Origin: Oscarella lobularis
Taxonomy: Eukaryota > Porifera > Homoscleromorpha > Homosclerophorida > Oscarellidae
DNA: 64,000 nt
Reading direction: 5' to 3'
NCBI RefSeq assembly: GCF_947507565.1
Contig: NC_089191.1
Location: forward strand, 62,001-126,000
In this document: piece after piece, positions 34,462-47,165 of the stretch
Layout: each line of letters begins with the position of its first letter
Numbering within the stretch: the first letter of the stretch is position 1
The notes under the pieces: generated by a model
The model's database searches: none
Told to the model about the DNA's origin: nothing
Seen by the model: the letters and a program-made list of their open reading frames with translations, nothing else
Translations under genes and position numbers: made by a program

Positions 34462-36141
34462 TTAGCACCATCCTGGACTCCACGCATCGCCGAAATTGGC
34501 TGGATTGCTCTTCGCCGTTTCGGGATTCTCTTTTATCAAATCAGGCACGTAGCTTTTCATTGCTTCATTCAATCTTGACATCATCATTGCCAATATATCG
34601 GTTTTAGTTGAAGCCAAATTGTGATGCTCAGTTGGATCAGCATCCAAATCAAACAAGAACGTACCCCTCAAAGGTTTTGTAACCGGTTCACGAAAACTTG
34701 CATTTGCTGGATTATACCATTCTGAACGTTTGCTGCGAGGATTGACTAGCAATTTCCAATTGTTGAACCTTATTGCACCAGAAAGAGTTCCATCTGTAAG
34801 CAAAAGGTTATAGACGAACGATTGCCTTGGTGAGGACTTGTTATTTGATATTGCGTCCCATACGTTCATCCCGTCCAGATCCGTGTCGTCGACGTTGACT
34901 CCAGCGAGACTCAACAATGTTGGATACCAATCAACCGTGTGTATCATTCCATTGTAAACGTATCCAGTTTTATTTAACATTTTTCCGTGTACAAATGCTA
35001 CACCTCTGTTACCTCCTTCCCAAAGACCTCCTTTGCTGCCTCGAAGTGGCCAATTACTTGATCCCGTCTGCACAGGACCGCCATTATCCGTTGTAAAGAC
35101 AATAAATGTGTCGTTCCACATTCCAGCCTTTTTCAATGAATCTATAACGTTTCCAATTGCTTCGTCCATCGCCGTCACCATGGCAGCCTTTCTTTTTCTG
35201 TTTGTATCACTGACATTTTTGTACATATCGACGAAGCGTTGAGGAGCTTGCAAGGGTCCGTGAACGGCTTGAAATGAAAGATACATATACATTGGAGTGC
35301 TCTTGTTGTGCTTATTGATTACGCTAACTGCTTCTGCAGCGAAAGCTTCCGTTGAGTAAGTACCATTCATATTTGTAACCAAGCGTCGATTTCGACGAAA
35401 ATCAAGTCCAGATACTCTTGTTCCGTTGAAGACTTCGGAACGGTATTTTTTTCGGTGAGTGTAATGGTCTTGACCTCCACAATAGAAACCAAAAAACGTC
35501 TCGAATCCTCTTTCAGTTGGTACGTAGCCCCATTTGCAAAAACCGAGATGCCATTTACCTATGGCGTGAGTAGCGTAGCCAGTTGCATTGAGACGCTGAG
35601 CGATTGTCGTGATGCTAAGAGGCAGACTGTACGGATAGGTCGGTCGAAGGGCTCCTCTTTGTAGGCCAATGTGATAAGGATATCGTCCAGACATGATTGC
35701 ACCTCTGGTTGGTGTGCAAGAACTCAAAACGTAGCTTTGGCTTAGTATGACTCCTAAACGGGAGAGAAAGAAATAATTTCTACTCTGACGCCGCCAGATC
35801 CTGCTCGGTTGGGGTAATTAATTAATTAATGCCGAGAGCCGGAACTGGCCTTACGTAGGCAACGGCCAGCCATAAGTTAGCTATAGGGTCGCATTGACCA
35901 ATGACGACGCTTTCTAACCTTCTCGTGCAAGTTTATCGAGGACTGGAGTTTTGATTTCAGCTCCATGCCAACCGACATCAAACCATCCAAGATCGTCTAC
36001 GAGAATGAAGAGAATGTGAATGGGGGTTTCTGCCCCTGGCCCAGATCCTGATCCCCCTGATCCCCCTGATGCTGACTGTTCTGCTTGCACAGTCGCAGCA
36101 GAACTAAACAGAAACAGAAGAGTACAATGATCAAACATCAT
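34462..36141 (-). CDS. arylsulfatase 4
   Basis: Two exons (35919-36141, 34462-35753), 504 residues, intact. Exon 1 is the long type ([20 protein letters not shown], shorter Gly/Ser spacer than copy 1). The body has [27 protein letters not shown] and [20 protein letters not shown]. The middle ([28 protein letters not shown]) is like copy 3 while the C-terminus ([20 protein letters not shown]) is like copy 1, so it is a mosaic. Exon 1 and its promoter (CACGTGATCTAGG at about 36177) are nearly identical to those of copy 1. Confidence 0.92.
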
Positions 36142-36310
36142 AGCCAGTCTAGACTTGTGAGATGAGTGAACGTGTCCACGTGATCTAGGCTCGTTACGTA
36201 CTATAACGCCACATCGCAATGAGGAAGAGAAGCCATTTTATTTTTTACACCAGCTGCAAAACAAGACAACTACACAGCAAACGGACTACATGTAGCAGCA
36301 GTAGCAATAC

Positions 36311-37810
36311 TTAGCACCATCCTGGACTCCACGCATCACCAAAGTTAGCTGGATTGCTCTTCTCCGTTGGTGGATTCTGATCCGATAAATCGGGCACGTA
36401 ACTTTTCATTGCCTCAGATAATCGCGACATCATCATTGCCAATACATCGGTTTTAGTTGAAGCCAAATTATAATGCTCCGTTGGATCAGCATCCAAATCA
36501 AAAAGGAACGTTTCATTGGACGGTTTGGTAACCGTAATCGGTTCAGAAAAACTTGCATTTGCTGGAGGATACCATCCCGAATGACCTTCACCAGGATTGA
36601 CTAGCAATTTCCAATTGTTAAACCTTATTCCACCAGAAAGAGTTCCATCTGTAAGCAGAAGGTTATAGACAAACGATTGCCTTGGTGATGACTTGTTATT
36701 TGATATTGCGTCCCATACGTTCATCCCGTCCAGATCCGTGTCGTCAACGTTGACTCCAGCGAGACTCAACAACGTTGGATACCAATCGACCGTGTGTATC
36801 ATTCCATTGTAAACGTATCCGGTTTTATTCAACATTTTCCCGTGTACAAATGCCGCTCCTCGATGACCTCCTTCCCAAAGAGTTGCTTTGCTACCTCGAA
36901 GTGGCCAATTACTCGCTCCAGACTGCACGGGACCACCGTTATCCGTTGTAAACACAATCAATGTGTCGTTCCACATTTCTGCCTTTTCTAATGCAGCTGT
37001 AATATTTCCAATCGCTAAATCCATTGCCGTCACCATGGCAGCCTTCATCTGCCTACTTTTATTCTTAATCTCCTTGTACATATCCACAAAGCGTTGAGGA
37101 GCTTGCAAGGGTGCGTGGACAGCTTGAAACGGGAGATACATATACATTGGTGTGCTCTTATTGTGCTGATTGATTACGCTGACTGCTTCAGCAGCAAACG
37201 CTTCCGTTGAGTAGGAACCGTTCATATTAGTAACCACGTCTCGATTTCGACGAAAATCAAGTCCATCTAGATTCGTTTTCGAAATTGTGTAGCCTCTTCG
37301 GTGAGTGTAATAGTCTTCAGCTCCTTCATAGTAACCAAAGAACGAGTCAAAGCCTCTCTCAGTCGGCGTATAACTCCAGTTGCAAAAGCCGAGATGCCAT
37401 TTACCTATGGCGTGAGTAGAGTAACCAGCCGTGTTGAGACGCTGAGCAATTGTCGTAATATTGAGAGGCAAACCGTACGGCTGTGGCGGTCGAATGACTC
37501 CTCGCTGTAGGCCAGTGTGATAAGGATATCGTCCAGACATGATGGCACTTCGAGTCGGTGAGCAGACATACTGCACATAAGTTTGATTCAGAGTAACGCC
37601 TAAAAAGAATGAAAGTTGTGCAATTCTGGGTCAGAAAAAATGACCTTCTCCTGCAAGTTTATCAAGAACCGGAGTTTTGATTTCCGCACCATGCCAACCG
37701 ACATCAAACCATCCGAGATCGTCTGAAGCAATAAAAAGAATGTGAGGGGGCTTTGTTGCTGACTGTCCTAGAACAGCAAAACTGCAGAAAAGCAGAAGGC
37801 TACTCAACAT
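36311..37810 (-). CDS. arylsulfatase 5
   Basis: Two exons (37645-37810, 36311-37599), 484 residues, intact. Exon 1 is the short type ([20 protein letters not shown]). The active-site motif is [12 protein letters not shown], unlike [12 protein letters not shown] in all other copies, with Ser at position 2 and Ser for Gly at position 6. Other differences: the motif at [31 protein letters not shown] in place of VHGP, and TAMDLAIGN in place of TAMDEAIGN. These may mark a different substrate. The start codon is 42 bp from the divergent phosphatase start, and CACGTG occurs twice between them. Confidence 0.92.
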
Positions 37811-37852
37811 GTTGAGAAAATCACGTGCAGTTCACGTGATCTAATCTAGGGA
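37811..37852. promoter_or_regulatory. 42-bp bidirectional promoter, arylsulfatase 5 / DUSP
   Basis: The whole gap between two opposed start codons holds two CACGTG E-box palindromes (about 37825 and 37835) followed by GATCTAATCTAGG. The related sequence upstream of sulfatases 2 and 7 keeps the CACGTG and GATCTAG parts. Confidence 0.6.
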
Positions 37853-38566
37853 ATGCATCCCGGTCGTTACAGCGGCGTTGTGAACGAGATTACGAGCAAT
37901 CTCTACATTGGAGATCGCTTTTCGGCTCAAGAAAAGGACGAGCTGAAGCGTCACGACGTGACGCACATCGTCAATATGGCTGGACGCACTTGCCCGTCTT
38001 TTTTCCCCACCGATTTCACCTATTTCGTCGTTAAAATCGACGACACGACCGAAGAGGATATATCGGCGCATTTTGAGTCTACCTTCGAATTTATCGGTAA
38101 TATAGAAACAGAAAGTAGAACAGGAAAAAGAAACGTTGTTCCTTTTCGGTGGTAAGAGAATGCGCACGCTAAAGGTGGACGCGTTTTCGTTCATTGTGAA
38201 GCGGGGCGAAGTCGATCGGCAACGATCTGCATAAATTGTGCGCCAAAAATTCATCCAAATTTTTAATCTGTTACCGTTCATAAAGACCTTATGCGAACTA
38301 AAGGCTGGACGCTGAAAAAAGCCTTTAGGCACGTCAAATCAAAAAGACCCATCATTATGCCAAATTTTCGTTTCTTCTTTGCATTATGCGAGTGAGTAGG
38401 AAATTGCAACAATGATCATACATCTTCTATTCTTTTCTGCATCAGAATGGAGAAAGAGATTACTGGTGTTTATTCGTTGAAACTAGATGCTTCGACGTAC
38501 TACAATTACAATATTCGACTTGAAGGAAAATACTCCGGCATGACTACAACTTGCACCATTAGTTAG
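37853..38566 (+). CDS. atypical dual-specificity phosphatase
   Basis: Four exons. Exon 1 gives GVVNEITSNLYIGDRFSAQE and HDVTHIVNMAGRTCPSFFP, then VVKIDDTTEEDISAHF with the likely general-acid Asp. Exon 2 holds the catalytic P-loop VFVHCEAGRSRSATICIN (HCx5RS complete). Exon 3 gives YLMRTKGWTLKKAFRHVKSK then RPIIMPNFRFFFALCE, the usual DUSP C-terminal helix. Exon 4 gives a short tail ending TTTCTIS with TAG at 38564-38566. The whole protein has the length of small atypical DUSPs. Substrate unknown. It is the only non-sulfatase gene in the array and is head-to-head with sulfatase 5. Confidence 0.85.
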
Positions 38567-38944
38567 ATTTTTTATTTCTTCATATAAATGATTAGCCTAT
38601 TACATTGTCACATGGGCTAGCGGGATATCCAAGTCCGTCATCATCCTTCTCATTGTTTGAGTGGCGCACATTGTTTCTTCTTCTCTTCCATTTCTTTTTC
38701 TGCGCCTTGTCCTTATTGGACAAATTATTTTTCGCTATTTGCCACGGCTGCTTCGCTTCACTGTATCACGATTCACAAGCGATCAAAGATCTGACTCAGT
38801 AGTACTTCAGCAACCGCCAAAGGCTATATTTTCCATTTTGTATGATTTAGTGGCAACCTGTAGAACCGTGACGCTTCGTCGTCCATCAAAAATTAGCAGA
38901 AGGAGGCAACCCAACTTCCGGGTACAAACAATAGACAGAGCTTG
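38567..38944. other. intergenic; contains a duplicated boundary segment
   Basis: No gene seen. The end (38897-38960) matches 41122-41183 closely, starting AGAAGGAGGCAACCCAACTT, marking a duplicated block. Confidence 0.5.
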
Positions 38945-39215
38945 ATTGTGAGAATGTCCTCTCTCACATGGCATTTGCAGAAACCGAGATGCCATTTACC
39001 TATGGCATGAGTAGAGTAACCAGTTGCATTGAGACGCTGAGCGATTGTTGTAATGCTAAGAGGCAGACCGTACGGATGGGTCGGTTGAGGGGGGGCTCTG
39101 TTTTTGACCCTGACCCCCTGACTGTTCTGCCGACTGTGCTTGAAAAACAGCCGCAGCAGAACTGACCAAAAGCACAAAAGACTACATAGTAGAGTCAACT
39201 GAGAGATGCGTGAAC
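38945..39215 (-). pseudogene. arylsulfatase 6 remnant (active site deleted)
   Basis: On the minus strand, an exon-1-like piece (signal-peptide region and KNRAPPQ, the Pro-rich spacer) is joined directly to an exon 2 interior beginning [20 protein letters not shown] and running through [13 protein letters not shown]. The metal-binding block, the intron and the whole formylglycine motif are missing, and the sequence stops after a few more codons. A clear internal-deletion remnant, closest to copies 3 and 4 in exon 1. The CACGTGATCTAGTCTAGG promoter element survives at about 39220. Confidence 0.85.
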
Positions 39216-39325
39216 GGGCCCACGTGATCTAGTCTAGGCCAGGATTAAGGGAGCCCCCAATGAAACAATTTTATTTTCTGCTCTTGCAAACACTACATGT
39301 AGCAGCAACAATGCTAGTCTGTGCC

Positions 39326-40929
39326 TTAGCACCATCCTGGACTCCACGCATCGCCGAAATTGGCTGGATTGCTCTTCGCCGTTTCTGGATTCTGTTTTAT
39401 CAAATCAGGCACGTAGTTTTCAATTGCTTCATTCAATCTTGACATCATCATTGCCAATACATCGGTTTTAGTTGAAGCCAAATTATGATGCTCAGTTGGA
39501 TCAGCATCCAAATCAAACAAGAGCGTATCACTCAAAGGTTTTCTAAACAGTTCAGGGAAACTTGCATTTGCTGGATTATACCATTCTGAACGTCTGCTGC
39601 GAGGATTGACTAGCAATTTCCAGTTGTTAAACCTTATTCCGCCAGAAAGAGTTTCATCTATAAGCAGAAGGTTATAGACAAAGGATTGCCTTGGTGATGA
39701 CTTGTTATTTGATATTGCGTCCCATACGTTCATCCCGTCCAGATCCGTGTCGTCAACGTTGACTCCAGCGAGACTCAACAACGTTGGATACCAATCGACC
39801 GTGTGTATCATTCCACTGTAAACGTATCCGGTTTTATGCAACATTTTCCCGTGTACAAATGCCGCTCCTCGATGACCTCCTTCCCAAAGAGTTGCCTTGC
39901 TGCCTCGAAGTGGCCAATTACTTGAACCACTGTTCACAGGCCCGCCGTTATCCGTTGTAAATACAATCAATGCATCATTCCACATTCCAATCTTTTTCAA
40001 TGCAGCTGTAATATTTCCAATCGCTTCGTCCATCGCCGTCACCATGGCAGCCTTCATCTGCCTATTTTTATTCTTAATCTCCTTGTACATATCCACAAAG
40101 CGTTGGGGAGCTTGCAAGGGTCCGTGGACGACTTGCAATGAAAGATACATATACATTGGAGTGTGTTTGTCGTGCTCACTGATTAGGCGGATTGCTTCAG
40201 CAGCGAACGCTTCCATTGAGTAGGTACCGTTTATATTTGTAACCAAGCGTCGATTTCGACGAAAATCGAGTCCAGATATTCTTGTTCTGTTAAAGACTTC
40301 GGAACGGTAGTCTTTTCTGTGAGTGTAATGGTCTTGACCTCCCCCGTAGAAACCAAAAAATGTATCGAATCCTCTCTCACATGGCGTGTAGTCCCATTTG
40401 CAAAAACCGAGGTGCCATTTACCTATGGCATGAGTAGAGTAACCAGCCGTTTGGAGACGCTGAGCGATCGTCGTAATTTTGAGAGGCAGACCGTATGGCC
40501 GAGTCGGTCGAATGCCTCCTCGTTGTAAGCCAATATGATAGGGGTATCGTCCAGACATAATAGCACCACGAGTTGGTGTGCAGACACTCTGAACGTAGCT
40601 TTGGGTTAGTGTGACACCTGAAGGAGAGAAAGGAACATGGAAACTATAGTACGTGACGCGCAAAGCCAGGCCCGCCTGCTCGGGGGTAACGTACCGAGAG
40701 CCGGAACTAGCTCGCCGTACGCATGAGCGGCTATTGTACCGACCAACACGAATGACGCTTTCTAACCTTCTCGTGCAAGTTTATCAAGGACCGGAGTTTT
40801 GATCTCCGCACCATGCCAACCGACATCAAACCATCCGAGATCGTCTGCAACAATGAAAAGAATGTGAGGGGGCTTCGTTGCCAATTGTCCTAGAGCAAAA
40901 AAACTGAAAAGCAGAAGGCTACTCAACAT
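39326..40929 (-). CDS. arylsulfatase 7
   Basis: Two exons (40767-40929, 39326-40617), 484 residues, intact. The short exon 1 ([20 protein letters not shown]) and upstream sequence are essentially identical to copy 2. The body carries [27 protein letters not shown] and [20 protein letters not shown]. The C-terminus ([20 protein letters not shown]) matches copy 1 rather than copy 2, so it shares its 5' half with one paralogue and its 3' half with another. The promoter lies next to a broken phosphatase start, mirroring the copy 5/DUSP pair. Confidence 0.92.
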
Positions 40930-40978
40930 GTTGAGAAAAATTAAGTGCAGTTCACGTGATCTAGTCTAGGGAATCCCG

Positions 40979-41120
40979 GTTGTGGTGTTGTGAACGAGCA
41001 GTCTCTACATTGGAGATCGCTTTTCGGATCAAGAAAAGGACGAACTGAAGCGTCACGACGTGACGCACCTCGTCAATATGGCTGGACGCACTTGCCCGTC
41101 CTTTTTTAACAGTGACTGAG
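40979..41120 (+). pseudogene. truncated DUSP exon 1 remnant
   Basis: Matches the DUSP first exon at 37862-38000 (SLYIGDRFSDQEKDELKRHD then VTHLVNMAGRTCPSFF). The ATG is lost, a short deletion lies near the start, and the match stops before the general-acid region; no P-loop exon follows. It is head-to-head with sulfatase 7, so it came with a duplicated sulfatase/DUSP promoter block. Confidence 0.85.
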
Positions 41121-41183
41121 CAGAAGGAGGCAACCCAACTTCCGGGTACGAACAATAGACAGAGCTCGATTGTAAGAATGTCC

Positions 41184-41981
41184 TCGAAAAGCGAGTAGAC
41201 TAACTAGAAATGATAAGCTCTATGAACATCCACCTTCTGCGAAGTCGAACGTTCCAAAATAGCAGCCACCTTATTCTTTACTTATATCGTGGGGGCGTGA
41301 CCCCGGAACAAATGACGTCAAGAGAGATGACGTTGTAATCTAAGGTTTGCGGTTTGGAACGCACCCTAAACCGCAGCTTCTCTAAACATGCACGAAGAGA
41401 ACGACGAGTTCGCGTGCTTGTAGAGAGATATCTCTTTCTTTCTAAGCACTATCGAGTCGAGCCTTAGCCGCGCCGCGTTTCCCATGGACGCGTGTTAGTT
41501 TAGCGCAAATCCAATTACGTGTTTCTTGTTTAGTTTAGACTGTCTGTCGTCTTCTTTTCGGAAAGCGACGCGCATACGTTGCCCGTCTGACTGCGCGGCG
41601 GCGGTCAAAGCGACTCGGGAGAGCAATTCCAACCGCTCCATTCTGATTCAGCCCCGCCTACGTCCTACACTCCCTATAAACTATTTCACCCTTTTCGTCC
41701 AATCTTCTCGAGCTCTCAGATCGCGACGCGTTGCATCCCCATCTATCGATCGATCGATCGATCGATCGATCGATCTCGTCGCGCAAAAAAGCGGTAGCCA
41801 ACCAACACCCAGACGCCACCGCGACCCGATTATCGTCTTCGAGTGGGGCGCGGTCCCACGCGAGTCCCTAGGGGCACTCTGATTGGCTACGGCGCACACG
41901 CCGGACCCAAAACGTCATCGTAGTAGGAGGAGAAGACCAAAGGGGAAAGATTGTGTACAGTAGTTCAGTCGCACGGACGCA
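41184..41981. other. intergenic / SoxC 5' region
   Basis: No coding exon seen. It contains a GCGGTTT...AAACCGC inverted pair near 41348-41375 that could form a hairpin, and the ATCG tetranucleotide array listed separately. Confidence 0.5.
41744..41777. repeat. (ATCG)n microsatellite
   Basis: About eight tandem ATCG units 205 bp upstream of the SoxC start codon. Confidence 0.95.
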
Positions 41982-42921
41982 ATGGTCTACACAACGGCGG
42001 CGGCGACGTCGGCGAGCGCTAGCGCCATCAAAGAAGAAGAGGTGCGAACGCCGCCTAGAGGCGGCGTCGAAACAATCTACGATTCAGACGCTACGATGTT
42101 ATCGTGGTCGGACAACGAGCCGGCTACTTCCGATTCGCGATACGACGACGAGGAGGAGGAGGAGGAGGAGGAGGAGGAGGCAGAAGAAGAAGAAGAAGAA
42201 GAAGACGAAGATTACGTAGATGTGTCTTCGACGACGGAGACGAACGCTACGGCGGCGAAAAAACGACGACGATCACACAAAACGATAATAAAAAAGCGGG
42301 AGGTCGACGACGGCGACGACGACGACGATGAAAATGTATCCAATCCCTCTTCCACACACATCAAGCGTCCCATGAACGCGTTCATGGTCTGGAGTCAGAT
42401 ACAGCGGCGCGAAATCGCCGCGCGCTGTCCAGACATGCACAACGCCGAAATCAGCAAACAACTCGGTCGCTTCTGGAAAGCGATGAGCGACAGCGAAAAG
42501 AAACCCTATCACGATATGGCCGACGAATTGCGCGAACGTCACCAGCGCGATCATCCCGACTACAAATATAAACCTCGTAAGCGTCGAACAAAAGCCCAAG
42601 GCATTCTCAAACGTCCTTCGAGCGCCGCCAAGCGAACGCCGACCGTTCAAACGAAGAAAAAATCGTCTAAAGCGAAGCGTTCCGTTACTTCGACAGCTAC
42701 CGTATCGATTTCTCCAGCGACGCCTCCGCCGCCGCCGCCACCGCCACCATCGACGTCACGACGACGACAAAGACGACGATTACGACCGCGCTCTCATTCC
42801 ATTTCGAGTAGCGTCGAAAGTCTCGCGAGCGACGACGTAGCGGCGCCGTCACCTGTTTTTTCTCCGCCGCCGCCACCACCGCCCTATTTGCCGCCACCGC
42901 CGCCATACTATAATCATTATT

Positions 42922-42953
<32 letters not shown>

Positions 42954-43130
42954 GCTACGGCACGCTTTTCTTCGGACCCTTTCGCTTTTTCGTCTTACTC
43001 CGCTTTCCTTCCGGTAAATAACAACGCTAGCGCGTCGACGCGCTACGGTATGGAGCAATATCGCGAGAATCTTTACACGACGCCCGAAGTAGATGAGTTG
43101 ATACGCGAGTCGTCTCTGTGGAACTTTTGA
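41982..43130 (+). CDS. SoxC-type HMG-box transcription factor
   Basis: Intronless, 382 residues from ATG 41982. Residues about 50-80 are a Glu/Asp run coded by GAG/GAA repeats; a second acidic stretch is at 108-117. The HMG box at about 126-204 reads [20 protein letters not shown], then [20 protein letters not shown], ending [11 protein letters not shown]: the Sox signature RPMNAFMVW plus SoxC-like SQIxRR and [10 protein letters not shown]. The C-terminus [10 protein letters not shown] resembles the SOX4/SOX11 C-terminal activation motif (CTPEVSEMI), which supports SoxC. The linker is Lys/Arg-rich then poly-Pro. Nuclear, sequence-specific DNA binding. Confidence 0.9.
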
Positions 43131-43905
43131 GCTCGCACACCTTTTCGCCTTCTTGGTGTTTGTTGACTTAGTTCCCCTCCTGATGCTAATTCGTGTGTCC
43201 GTCTGTCATTAGAGCGCCCCGCTCGGCGATCAAGTTAGCGAGTAAGGGACGATAGAGAGGAAGAGAGATTTGGTGATTGCTTCTCTGTACAGAATTCCCC
43301 CAAACGCCGTTTACGATTTTTTTTCTATGAATTTTTCTTTCTTTGTGGAAATGTCTTCGTCTCCAACTTCTCTCTCGTTATAAAACACGGTTTTTTTGCC
43401 TAAAACACGTCGTCATCGACGTCTCTCGCACCGCAACGTCTGCTCTTTGGCTTCGTTGATCCGCCTTTTGACGGATGCCATCCTCTCTGTCAATTAGGAG
43501 GCCATTCTCTGCCCGGAGAGAAATGGGAAACGTGGGCGTCTCCCACCTGAGACTCCCATTAGTACAAGCAAACGAAATCATTGCAAGCATTAGCATCTTT
43601 TATTTATTTACCTATGGCGATCATTACGACTACGCTACATTGTCTACGATTAGACAAGAGGTAGCCCCCTCCAAGATAAGTCTAAATTGACCATCGCTAC
43701 GTATTTATCCTCTACCTCAAACATCAATCTGCCTATGCCGCTAGATATGCAGCTGGAGGTCCGACTTCCGCCCCCCTCGCGTCCCACCTGATCACAAAGA
43801 CGCTGATTGGTCAAAGGAGCACGTGCTCCCGCTGTGTACCTCGCGGCGGCGTCTCCCTCTGCGGCACCACAACAGGCCCCTCCCCTTTGCCGGACAGTTG
43901 TAAAA
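43131..43905. other. SoxC 3'UTR and HUNK-like promoter, no extra gene seen
   Basis: The last 110 bp hold a CCAAT box (GATTGGTC at about 43805) and a perfect 14-bp palindrome GGAGCACGTGCTCC (43815-43828) centred on CACGTG, upstream of the kinase ATG. Confidence 0.5.
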
Positions 43906-46946
<3,041 letters not shown>

Positions 46947-47165
46947 GCGCATGCAACGCTTTTAATTGGTAATTTGGCTGCTAATGACTAATATTAATAT
47001 ATAGCCTTGTAGCACGACACAGCTCATTGCCTCACAGAGCTCAAGAATACTGTAGTAAAATCATGAACCGCAAATTGCCACCACGACTTTTCACGTGCTT
47101 ACCAGTTAGGTAGCGCACGCTACAAACCTTCCATTGCTCGTGTTTTTCGGCTCCATTCTCGCTCT

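Noticed and set aside
42104-42331. Gly/Arg-rich ORF over the SoxC acidic region
   Set aside because: Alternate frame of the GAG/GAA repeat.
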